A stretch of 64,000 nt of DNA from Patella vulgata (Eukaryota > Mollusca > Gastropoda > Patellidae). The translations under genes were made by a program, and so were the position numbers. Positions within the stretch are counted from its first letter, which is position 1; the number at the start of each line of letters is the position of its first letter. Below are positions 21,743-33,810 of the stretch, in pieces. Below the pieces are notes generated by a model. It was not told the DNA's origin. It did not search any database and worked only from the letters and a program-made list of their open reading frames with translations. The stretch lies in the NCBI RefSeq assembly GCF_932274485.2, contig NC_065879.2, forward strand, positions 95,493,959-95,557,958, given 5' to 3'.

Positions 21743-24300
21743 CAAAACAAAAGAAATCACAGAAATATATTTATATCCATAAATAAAAACAAATATCACA
21801 GATAATATATAAAATTAAAAATAAATATCAAATACTTTATGAATATAAACAATTAAAAAGAAAGAAGATAGGATACATATATACAGTTAAAACTTATAAT
21901 AAAATTTTGTCTCTTTTAAAAAGTTTAGTATCTCACAATATAGCTCCGGTTGAGCAAATAAATGATGTAATGTCTGGCAACGGTAATAGTTAGATCTAAT
22001 ATTTCCAAGATACTTGCACTCGATCAAAATGTGCTTCACCGTCAAAGGAACATGACAGTGTTCACATTCTGGTTGAGGCTCTCGTTTCAAGATGAAAAAG
22101 TGAGTTAAAAAAGTATGACCAATGCGAGAGCGACACAAAACAACTTCATCCCTCCTGTTGGTTCTATAGGAGCTTGGCCAATCTCCTAAAAGAGGCTTGA
22201 TATGATGACGTTTATTTGTGCCTGCAAGATCCCAAGACCGTTGCCAGCGGTCATAAATAAAATGATTTATACATGATTTAAAATCTTTATATGGTATTAA
22301 AAAGGGTGATTGGGGAAGATCTAAAGCAGCTTTGGCAGCAAAGTCTGCTTGAACATTCCCCCTTATATCAACGTGACTGGGGAGCCAGCAAAAGACAATG
22401 CCCTTGCTGCTCAACTCGTAAGATAGTAGCAGACGATAAACATCTGCTACCAATGGGTGTTCAAGCTGTTTATTGTTAATTGCTTGAAGCGAGGACAGAG
22501 AATCAGTAAAGATGATGTGCTGTAGTAAATGTGATGATTGAATGAACTCCAAAGCCTGACGAATGGCCTGGAGCTCAGCTGTAAATATTGAAGCAGCAGG
22601 TGGAAGACACACAGAAATGGTCCCAGTTGGCGTCACTGTAGCCGAAGCCACCCGATCACCATCTTTAGAACCATCTGTGTAAATAGGAGCATAATCACCA
22701 TATTTAGACCTTAGCTCTCTAAAAAGAGATTGGAACACCGTCGAGCTAGTATCTCTCTTCTTATGTTGAGTCAGATCGAAATCGATCTTTGGGAGAGATA
22801 TAGCCCACGGCGGAGACCTAAAGAAAGGGGTATTCGCAATACTGTCAAGGCTGATACCAGCCTCCGACATGAGGGGTTGTATGCGAATACCAAATGATGG
22901 AATAACCTTAGTCTTTCGCAGATATAAATGTTCATGATAAGGTCTAAATATGGTATTATATGAAATATGATTTGGAAGTGATGCAATTTTCGTAGCAAAC
23001 TGCAGGGCAAGTTTATCACGTCTGTTGTGCAATGAGAGCTCGTGCGCCTCGACGTATAAACTTTCCACTGGAGATGTACGAAATGCTCCTAAACTGATTC
23101 TAAGTCCCTGGTTGTGTATGGTGTCGAGCTCTTTGAGATAGGACTCGCGGGCAGACCCATACACAATACACCCATAATCGAGTTTTGATCTTATTAATGC
23201 TCGATATAATCTGAGCAAGACCTTGCGGTCTGCTCACCAGTCAGTATTTGATAGGACTCTCAATATGTTGAGGGCTTTCAGACATTTCTTTTTTAGGTTT
23301 TTAATGTGGGGGATAAATGATAATTTCTTATCAAATATCAGTCCCAGAAATATGGTTTCATCCACAACTGGAAGGCGGTTGCCATCCAAGAAAAGTTCTG
23401 GATCAGGATGCAAACCTCGTTTCTGACAGAAATGCATGCAGACAGTCTTGGATTTCGAAAAACGAAATCCATTTTCGGTTGCCCATTGTTGAAGTGAATT
23501 CAAACAAAGCTGCAACTTCCGTTCGATTATCCGCATGTCTGTAGAACCATAGCACATCTGAAAGTCATCAACATAGAGAGCCCCGTTTGTACCTGGTTTA
23601 AGGCACGCTGGGATAGTATTAATTTTTATCGCAAAAAGAGTTGGAGATAAAATACGTCCCTGTGGAACCCCCATTTCCTGAGGAAATGGGTCAGAGAAGA
23701 TTGATCCCAGTCGTACCTTAAATGACCTATCTTCCAGGAAATTTTTAATGAAGATAGGTAAGCGACCTCGTAGGCCTAGGTTATGGAGGTCGCGCATGAT
23801 ACCGTGTTTCCATGTAGTATCATAAGCTTTCTCCAGATCAAAAAATATTGCGACTAAATGTTGCTTCTGGATGAAAGCGTCCCTGACAAACGTTTCAAAT
23901 CTAACGAGATGATCAAGAGTGCTCCTTTGGGACCGAAATCCACATTGGAGGTCAGTTATAAGGTTGTTGGACTCAAGGTACCAAACAAGCTTCGATTGAT
24001 CAATCTCTCCATGGTTTTGCAAATACAGCTAGTGAAACGGTGAAACTTTCGATAAATCCTTAGAGGGACTCTCAATCAAGAGAAACCTCGGCCAAGATTT
24101 CAATACCTTATTTGAAATATTAAATATATTAGAAACGTCCTCTGAATTAGGACGTTTCTTGTTTTGATTTTTATTTATTGGGGTTGGGGGACTGGGGAAT
24201 CCATGGAGTATTATTTTTTTTATATTTCACCCCTTGTCGTCCCCCAGGTTACTGCCCTGCCTACCAGGGGGGGGGGGACTAGCACGGGTCACCAGTGCAA
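21743..24300 (-). mobile_element. I-type LINE copy with a large internal deletion
   Basis: Sense order from right to left: 5' UTR end and the start of ORF1 (24300 to about 24042), then directly the RT of ORF2 (24035 onward), RNase H and the C-terminal domain (to 21887). About 2.75 kb present in the full copy at 33574-39404 (rest of ORF1, endonuclease, start of RT) is missing at one join near 24040. RT and RNase H are open except for one stop between 23234 and 23218. YVDD is present (GALYVDDFQMCYGS). Confidence 0.85.
21887..24022 (-). pseudogene. LINE ORF2 remnant: RT, RNase H and C-terminal domain
   Basis: Frames 24022-23234 and 23218-21887 are in register and separated by a single TGA where relatives have GGA. 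The first holds RT blocks (FFDLEKAYDTTW, GVPQG, YVDDF). The second holds the RT thumb, RNase H (IYTDGSK, TAELQAI, FTDSLSSL, WLPSHVDIRGN) and the terminal Cys/His segment (CEHCHVPLTVKHILIECK). RNase H after RT places the family in the I group. The endonuclease half is deleted. Confidence 0.85.
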
Positions 24301-24302
24301 TT

Positions 24303-25017
24303 CGGATAAGGGAAGATCTAAGGCAGACTTGGCAGCCAAATCTGCTTGGTCGTTCCCTGTTTTATCCATTCGACTGGGGAGCCAGCAAAGGACAATCCTA
24401 CTAATGGGTGATCAAGCTGTTTGTTTTTTATTGCTTGTAATGATGACAAAGAATCAGTAAAAATGATATATTTTAAAATAGATGATGGTTGAAGGAACTC
24501 TAAAGCCTGAATACTGGTCTGGAGTTTAGCTGTAAAGATGGAAGCAGCAGATGGAAGGCGGACAGAAATGGTTTCAGATCGTGTCCCGGTAGCCGAAGCT
24601 ACCCGATCATCATCTTTCGAACCATCTGTATATATTGGAGCACAATCACCATATTTAGACCTTAGCTCTCGAAACAGACTGGAAAACCGTCGAGCTAGTA
24701 TCTCTCTTCTTATGTTGAGAAAGATCGAAATCGATCTTTGGGGGAGATATAGCCCACGGTGGAGCCCTAAAGAAAGGGGTATTCGCAATACTGACAAAAG
24801 GGGTTGTATGCGAATACCAAATGGTGGAATAATTTTAGTCTTGAACAGATATAAATGCTCATGATAGGGTCTAAAAATGGTGTTAAATGAAATATGGTTT
24901 GGTAAAGGTTTTTATTATCGTAGCATACTGCAGTGCCAGTTTATCTCGTCTGTTGTGTAGTGAGGGCTCATGCGCCTCGACGTATAAACTGTCCACTGGA
25001 GATGTACGAAATGCTCT
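24303..25017 (-). mobile_element. I-type LINE fragment (thumb and RNase H)
   Basis: This matches the RT thumb and RNase H part of the neighbouring copy (IYTDGSKDDDRVASAT, FTDSLSSLQAI) with several breaks. It lacks both 3' end and 5' parts. It abuts the 5' UTR of the copy at 21743-24300. Confidence 0.8.
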
Positions 25018-25091
25018 ATATTATTATACCAACAGAAATATTGTGACCATACAACTGTTTTAAAGATACTTCTGTAGCATATGCAGTGAAA

Positions 25092-25326
25092 TGAAATGGG
25101 GTTTGAGGTCCCACTGTTCTGTAGTATGGCCTACTCTTATATCGAAAGGATAATTTTAAAGTATTATTTATATACATGCCAATATATACACAGGACCTTG
25201 GTTCTTTGTCTCATCCGAATGACTATACATTTTTATCAGCCAGGCCCCTTAGTTCTGTACGACTGACAAGAGGGAACCACATCAGATAATCCTTATTAAC
25301 TTCCTTGGCTGAGCGATCGTGACTCC
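25092..25326 (-). repeat. SINE family 1, old copy with target duplication
   Basis: Flanked by CATATGCAGTGAAA at 25078-25091 and 25327-25340. The body follows family 1 order (GGGTTTGAGGTCCCACTGTT, GGACCTTGGTTCTTTGTC) but is strongly diverged and lacks a good tRNA head. Confidence 0.75.
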
Positions 25327-25340
25327 CATATGCAGTGAAA

Positions 25341-25914
25341 GTTACTGTATTGTCCTGTAACCTGTAGTTAACATACAATCAATAATTACTTTTGCATGAT
25401 TTACAGTACTTTGATAAGTATTTTGATGTAATGAATAGACGGAGTAAATTTGTGCCAGAAATCAAGGAAGCTATAAGCATCAAGTTGTATTTTACATACA
25501 CGCCAATGTGTACTAGGGGCCTGGGTATTGATATCAGCATGCACCCATCATAGCCAACGCCTACGAACATCCAGACATCGAATTCAGCGCACAGTGTGTT
25601 AAAAAGAGATAACAAAAACAACTTAGCCTATGTGCACTAATGAATGATGGGTGAAACGCATGGCTCTTGACCTTACTACTGGACACAAACACTGAGAGCC
25701 TTGCCAAAGGGCCCCCTTTTCTTACTGGACACAGAGGGTCCCTTTTCTTGAAAGTGGGGCACTTCAACTGGATTTGGTGCTTCCTTTCAGTTTAATTTTT
25801 GGAGATTTTCACTAAATTCGTTTATTTCACTTTCCAATATATTTATATGACAAATCGCCCCAGGGAGGTTCTCACAAGATATTTGAATTGAGATTTTGGG
25901 GCATTACATCCACT
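25341..25914. other. Spacer with weak SINE-like segments
   Basis: Around 25500-25570 CACGCCAATGTGTACTAGGG resembles the middle of SINE family 1. No gene is supported; frames at 25379-25621 and 25561-25767 have no recognisable domain. Confidence 0.4.
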
Positions 25915-26155
25915 CCACACAAATTAAGTCATTTCAGGACTATCATATAACTCTATTTCATTTCAATAGTCAGTTTGTGCGTAGAAGAGGTCTTTAGTAG
26001 TGGGAGGAAACTGGAGTACCCGGATAAAACCCACAAGGCTGGACAAACAACCCTAATCCTTGCCACGTACGAGCGGGAAATCGAAACCAGGCCACTTGAA
26101 TTATGATCCAATGCACAGACTTTAACTATTCAGTCACACCCCCCCCCCCCTTTTC
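25915..26155 (-). repeat. SINE family 2 copy
   Basis: Central block GTGGGAGGAAACTGGAGTAC, B-box complement AAATCGAAACC and A-box region CTATTCAGTCACACC are visible, ending at a run of C. It is diverged from the copy at 12967-13211. Confidence 0.7.
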
Positions 26156-26249
26156 AATTCTGAAAATTTGATAATAAAAGTCAAGATTTCTTGCCTTTTA
26201 TTCAGAGATCTTGTGATAATTTCAGTCCATAAAGTATAACTCAAATTAT

Positions 26250-27505
26250 AAATCGAAACCACGCCTGTTGACTCAATGACAGACCTTATGATAGAGCACG
26301 CACGTGCTAACAATTCGATGTCTGGATGTTCGTAAGCGTTGGCTATGATGGGTGTATACTGATATCCATATCCAGGTCCCTAGTACACATTGGCGTGTAT
26401 GTAGAATAACTCTTACAGTTGAAATTTCATATAAGAGATGTCGTAGTGCTGCTGTCAGAGCTTAATTTCCCTTCTTGCATACTGCATTCATTATCCCAGT
26501 CGGAGCAGAACAGTAGGACGTTAAACCCCAATTTCATTTCATTTCAGTGCGTTTCACTGTCAGATCCCGACTAAGATTGTGTCGACCCCTGCACGTTTTT
26601 TTCCCACCCGAAAGAATTCCCCCTCCCCCGGTACTTTCAAGACCAGCAACAGGATTTCGAAAAAGAATAGGCGGGACCGCCGCTGTCCGTGAACTCTTTG
26701 GTGAAAATTAAAATTGACTTGGGTGAAAATTATAAAAAAACAAATTATATTAAAATTGACTTGGGTGGAAATTATAAAAAAAACTATATTACAAATGGCT
26801 TGGGTGGAAATTAAAATTGACTTGGGTGAAAACTATAAAAAGAAACAAATTATATTAAAATTTAAAAAAACCAAATAATATTACAATTGACTTGGGTGGA
26901 TATTAAAATTGACTGGGGGGGAAATTATATAAGAGATGTGGTAGTGCCGCTGTCAGAGCAAAATTTCCCTTCTGGGATACTGCATTCATTAGCCCAGTCC
27001 TTGTAGGACGTTAAACCCTCATTTCATTTCAATGCGTTTCACTGTCAGATCCCGACTAAGATTGTGTCGACCCCCTGCACGTTTATTTTCCCACCCAAAA
27101 GACCCCCCCCCCCACTTCCTCCGGTACTGTCAAGACCAGGAACGGAATTTCGAAAAGAATACGCGGGACCGTCGCTGTCCGGGCAAAATGGCCCATCATT
27201 ATATTACAAATGACTTGGGTGAAAATTAAAAAAAATAAATTATATTACAAATAGCTTGGATTAAAATTGACTTGGGTGAAAATTAAAATTGACTTGGGTG
27301 AAAATTATAAAAAAAACAAATTATATTAAAATTGACTTGGGTGGAAATTATAAAAAAAATTATATTACAAATGACTTGGGTGGAAATTAAAATTGACTTG
27401 GATGAAAATTATAAAAAACAAATTATATTAAAATTGACTTGGGTTAAAATTATAAAAAAAACAACAATTATATTAAAATTGACTTGGGTGAATATTAAAA
27501 AAACT
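26250..27505. repeat. Compound duplication: SINE pieces plus a minisatellite
   Basis: A unit of about 500 bp occurs twice (about 26432-26930 and 26933-27505). Each has the 3' end of SINE family 1 (GTAGGACGTTAAACCC with ATTTCATTTC), a GTTTCACTGTCAGATCCCGA segment, a CGCTGTCCG block, then a minisatellite of about 44-base units built on AAAATTGACTTGGGTGAAAA. A SINE family 2 head fragment precedes it at 26250-26330. Several short ATG frames in the minisatellite are meaningless. Confidence 0.75.
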
Positions 27506-29945
27506 AAATCTACATTCTCATCCCTGGAATTATTAGATCTTAATCTTATTCATGGCAACACACAATTAAATTTATATCCGTTTATCGTTCTCCACCATCT
27601 AAGACTAATAAGCTAACAGATTCAATGTGTTATGAAGATTTTTTCTTCTCTTTTCGATGAAACTCAAAATATAAAAGGCGACCTTTTGAACACTTAGAGA
27701 AGCCTTTTACTAAAAGAATTATCCAGCTTCTTGATTCCCACAACCTTCAACAACATGTCATTTCTTCTACACATAAATCTGGTCACACGTTAGATTGAAT
27801 TATAACTAGAAGTACTGACGATATTATCAATGATGTTATTGTTGAGGACAGGCAGATGTCTGATCACTATCTATTCACTTTCAACCTACGTTACATGCGT
27901 CCCCCCATCAAATTATCGAAGTTGCTTGTAGAAATATCAAGAAGATATCAAGAGATGACTTCAAGTTCGACCTTAATAATTCTCAGCTTCTAATTGCCCC
28001 TCCTGATGATGGAGAAGAACTTGCTGAGTTATTTAATATTACTTTGCAGGAACTATTAGATAAACATGCACCTGTTACTTTCAAACAAATACGAGCAAAA
28101 CCAGTTAACCCCAAGATTGGACGGCGAACTACAGAGCGAAAGTGGCGTCTTACAAAACTAGAAGTTCACAGACAAATCTATAACACCGCCAGAAATAAAG
28201 TCAACTTCATAATTCGCAAAGCTAAATCTTCTTCATAACGATTTCATACACTCAAACCCTAACAACCCAAAGATAATGTTTAGTGAAATGTTGATAGTGT
28301 ACTCCCTACAACATCTAGTGAACAGCAGCTGGCTGAATCTTTCAGTGACTTTTTTATCAACAAAATCACCGACCTCAGAAATAGTCTTGGAAATGAATCA
28401 TTTGCGTGTGAACTCGACACAATTAAAGGAGACGTTTTGGCCTCGTTTAAGGAATTTAGTTCTTCTGAACTTGCTGATCTAATTCGAGCTTCTAAACCTA
28501 CAGTTGGATCCTATGCCAACAAAACTAATGCTGGATGATACATTGATTCCTGTCATTACTAAAATTGTAAACACCAGTCTCGTAACAGGAATTGTTCCTC
28601 CGTTATGTAAAACTTAGATAACAACCTTCTTAAAAATTACAGACCTGTATCTAACCTGTCTATTATATCCAAAGTTCTTAAAAGAGCTGTAAAAGTCCGT
28701 CTTATGGAGCATTTATACTTAAATAATTTGTTGTATAAATTTCAATCGGCCTATAAAAGAACCCATGGAACAGAAACTGCACTGAACTGCGTGCTTAATA
28801 AAGTTAATACTATTGTTGATAAAGGAAATGTAGCTTTGTTGATATTGCTGGACTTGTCCGCTGCATTCGACACTTGATCCGAATGTTCTTATCACCCGTC
28901 TCCGTGATGAGTGTGGTTTAGACGGTGTGGTATTAAACTGGTTTTCATCGTATCTATCAGGTAGAAGCCAATCTGTTATTATCAGAGACTCCCTGAATTG
29001 TGGTGTGCCGCAAGGATCCGTATTGGGCCCAATTCTTTTTACCCTGTATAACACTCAACTAGGCCAGATTATAAATGGTTTTCACCTGTCACACCATTTA
29101 TATGCTGATGACACCCAGCTAATTGAGAGCTTGTCTGTGCTTGTGTACTTGCACATTATCAAAGCCTGAATAATATTCAAGCATGCATTGCTGATGTAAA
29201 GTCCTGGATGTCATGCAATAAATTAAATCTGAACGATGGTAAGACGGAAGCCATTCTCATCTTGGTGTGTACATGGAGTCTAACAACAGTATGTCCAGTC
29301 CAATCATATGCTACTACCATCTTAGGAACATCAGCAGCATCCGTCATATGTTAACGACAGAATCCACAGCAACCCTTGTTCGATCATTAATTTTATCAAA
29401 ATTAGATTACTGTAACAGTCTTCTTACTGGCATTTCATCTGAATTATTACAAAAACTACCTCAGATTAGTTTCCTAATCACCAAAATGTTCTAGTATATC
29501 TCCAGTACTAAATTCTCTGCATTGGTTACGCATAAGTTAAAGGATAGAATTCAAAATTTTAACAGTTGTGTATCAGTGCCTTCATGAAAATGCCCCTTCG
29601 TATTTAAAGGAACTTGTTAATCCGTACCAGTCAATACGACCTCTGTGATGTCAATCTCAACATTATATTACAGTACCAAAATGGAAACTGAAAAAATTTG
29701 GTTTTAAATCATTTTATGTTTCAGCGGCTTTGAAGTGGAATGCCCTCCGGTTAGCATTAAAATCTGCTCCAACATTTTCAATATTTAAATCTAAATTAAA
29801 GACATTCCTGTTTTCTAAATATTAAAAAATAAACTCTTAACTAACTTAGAATCGTTTTTGTGTGCGCTTTGAGCAGACTTTATTGTTTGGGGTTTAGCGC
29901 TGTATAAGAATCCTATTATTATTATTATGTACAAAGTTTGTGGAT
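27500..29945 (+). mobile_element. L2-type LINE, 5'-truncated and decayed
   Basis: The sense strand encodes, in order with many breaks: the end of an endonuclease (ELLDLNLIHGNTQLNLY, then HVISSTHKSGHTLD, MSDHYLFTFN), a linker (RKWRLTKLEVHRQIYNTARN), and RT (NYRPVSNLSIISKV, FQSAYKRTHGTETAL, LLILLDLSAAFDT, GVPQGSVLGPILFTLY, HHLYADDTQL). The 3' end GGGGTTTAGCGCTGTATAAG with an ATT repeat is typical of L2-type elements. It is a distinct family from the RNase H-bearing LINEs around it. Frameshifts and stops are scattered throughout. Confidence 0.85.
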
Positions 29946-30550
29946 CCTCCCATAATTTTTGCGCCCATCAAGATGAAACTTCTGTGCCCATCATTCTACA
30001 ACTTCCTGGGTATGGTCAAAATGTACACGGAACAAAGTTTGTGGGCTTTCGTTTTTATATCAATAAATATATATTAAATAATTCGTAAATTTTGTGTTAT
30101 CTTTAATAGCAAAAATGAGTGAAATGTAGGCCTGCTTTTTCACGACTTCATTATCATTCATTTATGATTAACATTCAATTACCGTGCGACTTTCCTTTAA
30201 GGTAATTAGGCCTACCGTGCATGCCCTTTCATTAAAATGCAATTGCCGCAATAAATGTGGACTTATTAAATGTATAAAATAATATTGTTGATGAATGTCT
30301 TGATTCCATTAGAATTTAATCCGATAAATTTTTTTAAATTGTAACTGATGAAATAACCTTTCTTGCAACATAATATAAGTTGACACTATTTAAACACTTT
30401 CATTTATTAGAAATTATAACATAAAAGTGAAAACAAAATTATCGCACGATCATGGTTCAATATAACAGGTTTCATATATACGCAAGAAAAGAAAGTGCTT
30501 ATTCACACTATATAGCGCATTTTCACGTGAATGTATTATGCCGTCGCCCC
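29946..30550. other. Spacer with no recognised gene
   Basis: AT-rich DNA with no open frame of interest, no RNA gene and no repeat that I recognise. Confidence 0.4.
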
Positions 30551-30878
30551 TGTACTATGGAAGTATAACGTTGCCAATATTATTTCATTGTTCACGGTGC
30601 AAACTGCAAATACGTATTTTAGTTTTACAATTTACATTGCTCAACAATACCAATGTCACGGTGTTAAAATACAGAATACACTTTTCAATAATACAAAATA
30701 CAGTATAATAGTTATTTTGCACATTACACTTCTGCATTCTGCATTTTGCATAATAGACAAATGCATAATAGAACCTTGCAAAGTAGAACATATACCTTAT
30801 ATGGGATGTACGACGTACGTCATTTACATACGGAAAAAAATCCGGACTATGATGGAAATTAATGATTTACGCGATAAA

Positions 30879-31149
30879 TGAAATGAAATGAAATGGGGTT
30901 TAACGTCCTACTGTTCTGATCCAATCTGGGCTAATGATGACGGGCATACGCCATACAGTGTGCTATGAGGGAAATTTTGCCCGGACAGCGGCACTACGGC
31001 CTACTCTTATACCGAATTCCAACTGTCAAGGGATCTTTTACGTGCACGCCAATGTGTACACGGGACCTCGGTTTTTCGTCCCATCCGAACGACTAGACAG
31101 CTGTTCTTGTCAGGCCCTCCGTCCTGCATCACTGACAAGTGAGAACCAC
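30879..31149 (-). repeat. SINE family 1, head-truncated, in the foldback arm
   Basis: A 15-base duplication GATTTACGCGATAAA flanks it (30864-30878 and 31150-31164). It has the 3' (ATTTC)n tail and GACGTTAAACCCC but lacks the tRNA head, as expected from incomplete reverse transcription. Confidence 0.88.
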
Positions 31150-31732
31150 GATTTACGCGATAAAGCCATAAGACCGAGGTCATTAGAAGGGGGGGGGGCA
31201 GTTCTCGATTTTGTTAGTCTTCAACGTCCAGGCTCTATAATGTAATTAGTTCGACGATTAGAGGATTCTGAAAGATAATAGTCTGGTTTAACGAGACTAT
31301 TCTTATTTGTTCTCATCGGTAAAAAACCCCAGATATTTCAAGTGAATCAATTTCTTGTTAAAAATTAAATTGAATATCTTATTTAATTGACAGGTCTCTA
31401 AAACCCTTTTTTTGGGTAAGGTTAAAGAATCTTATAGTCACCGAGCGGAATCTCTCACCCGTATTCCAGCACCCGGATTCGAAATGAAGTTAGCACACAT
31501 ATTCCTAGCGCCAATAAAAACCTCGATATAATTATCAGGAAAATAATTGTTACCTTTATATTAGAAAATAGCATTTTAAGACATATTAATGCAAAATATA
31601 TAATAATGTGTAATAGACCCCCCCCCTCCCCCCAAAGAAATTTGCTGAAATAAAGATCTAATAAATGCCGTGAATTCCTGTTTAGAAAATTTGATCGGCC
31701 AAAAGGTCGCTGACCTATCTAAAGGCCTCTCC

Positions 31733-31773
31733 GATGATGATGATGAGGATGATGATGATGATGATGATGATAA
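31733..31773. repeat. GAT microsatellite
   Basis: About thirteen GAT units with one GAG interruption, in the loop of the foldback structure. Confidence 0.9.
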
Positions 31774-32589
31774 GCCACCAAAGCTAGTGTAGAAGCTATT
31801 GGGTGCGCAGTGAGCCTACGCTAACTCGATTCCCCACATATTTAGTAAGTTTACGGTAATATATCGTCAAAAGCCAGCATAGAAGGCTTCTGGATTTTTG
31901 TATTCTCGTAGTTTATCCATCCCTTGACTCTGTGAAACAAAAAACATTTTGCCACCAAAGCTGCTTTCGGTGCGTTTTTGATGCAGCGTGGGCGTACCCC
32001 TTTTCTGTGTGCTCAGTTAGCCTAGTGTGCGATATTTTAGTATGTTTACGGTAATAATATTTCTTTTTTTCATGAGGGAGGGAGGAGGGGGGGGGGTCTA
32101 TTACATATATACTTTGCATTAATATGTCGTTTTCTAATATAAAGGTAACAATTATTTTCGTGATAATTATATCTAGGTTTTTATTGGCGCTAGGAATATG
32201 TGTGCTAACTTCATTTCGTATCCAGGTGACCTGATGGCTTTACCGCGTAAATCATTAATTTCCGTCATAGTCCGGACTTTTTTCCGTATGCAAATGACGT
32301 TCGTCATAGATCCCATATAGGGTATATGTTCTACTATGCAAGGTTCTATTATGCGCAAAATAACTGTGCAAAATAACTATTCTACTGAATTTTGTATTAT
32401 TGAAAAGTGTATTCTGTATTTTAACACCGTGGCATTGGTATTGTTGAACAATGGAAATTGCAAATTGTAAAACTAAAATACGTATTTTGAACTACTGACA
32501 TTTGCAGTTTGCACCGTGAACAATGAAATAATATTGGCAACGTTATACTTCCATACTGTACATCCGTTCGGACGTCCGTCCGTCCACAA

Positions 32590-33573
32590 TTTGTTTGTTG
32601 ATACTCTATAGGTCACAATTTTTATCCGATTTTGCCGGAACTTAAAATATAGGTCTATCGGAAAATAACTTCATGGATGATGACCCCTGATTGTACGAAA
32701 AATCATGTTTTAGTTTGTGGACATTCTAGAGGGCACAATTTTTATCTTATTTTAATGAAACTTGAAATGCATGATCTTGTTTCCTGTCGCGCATATCTGA
32801 TCTTAACTTCTGAATTATGGTCCCCGATAGTACGAAAAATCGCGTTTTCAGCTTGTGGTTCTTTAGAGGTCAGAATTATTATCCTCCGATTGAACCAAAC
32901 GTTCGAATATATCACCGTGACAACCAATCTGATTAAAACACAGATCCTATTTCGTTTTTTATAGTTCACAATTTCGTTTTACCTGTCTTTACTACACTAG
33001 GATCTGGAAGAGTTGTTATCATTGACGTGTTCTGAATGGTGTGAGGTATTAGCCAATGAAACGGTCTGTTACGGCGAGCTTTACGCGTGTTTTGCACGGA
33101 ACTGTTGGTAATCCACTAGTAACACTAATGCTGATTGGTTAATCAATGTCTGACGTCATAGGCTCACTTGCTGCTCGTATGACCTCTGACGTGACCTATC
33201 GCAACTAACGGTCAGATCTTCATGTAGTGTAGACCATCGAAAGTATAAAAAACGAAACGAAATATAGATCTGTATTTTAATCAGATTGCGTGAAAATCGT
33301 ACAAAAACTCCCGGAAAAAAATGACCACCCCACGTACGCAAATAATGTAAAAAAATATGGTATATCGTAGTTTTGGGCCCTTTAGAGGTCACAGTGTAAA
33401 TCCGAATTTGATGAAACATGAAATGTATTTTTATAACCCAAAGACCTTGGTTCCTGTCGATATTCGCGCTTATCGGATCGTAAATGCCTGAATTATGGCC
33501 CTTGATTTTACGAAAACTCGCGTTTTTAGCTTGTAGTCCCTTTAAAGGTCACAATTTTTATCTGATTTAAAAA
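32590..33573. repeat. Satellite-like units (CACAATTTTTATC type)
   Basis: Degenerate units of about 130-160 bases recur: a GGTCACAATTTTTATC start, a GAAACTTGAAATG segment, a TTGGTTCCTGTCG segment with a CGCGCATAT box, then TACGAAAAATCGCGTTTT. They occur at 32590-32990 and 33370-33570 and again at 47808-48345. The open frames across them are shadows. Confidence 0.6.
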
Positions 33574-33810
33574 ATGAATGAAATGAAATGTGGTTTTATG
33601 GCACGTCAGCTCCAACCGGGCTATATTGCGCCAAACATATGGTGAAAAATTCAAGACAAAATAAAGGAAATCACAGAAATATATTTATATCCATAAATAA
33701 AAACAAATATCACAGATAATATATAAAGTTAAAAATAAATATCAAATACTTTATGAATATAAACAATTAAAATGAAAGAAGATAGGATACACATATATAT
33801 ATATATACAG

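Larger units (their letters stand above)
30551..32562. mobile_element. 2-kb foldback structure with long inverted arms
   Basis: The left arm (30551 to about 31640) and right arm (about 32062-32562) are reverse complements: outer parts share AAGTATAACGTTGCCAATAT and ATACGTATTTTAGTTTTACA; inner parts share TTAGCACACATATTCCTAGC and the C/G runs at 31619 and 32085. The left arm is longer because it holds a SINE (30879-31149) and about 300 extra bases. The loop holds a GAT repeat and two CCACCAAAGCT segments. No transposase is seen, so it looks like a non-autonomous foldback element. Confidence 0.75.

Noticed and set aside
31733-31773. Acidic Asp-rich coding segment
   Set aside because: The GAT run is a microsatellite in the loop of a foldback structure with no open frame around it.
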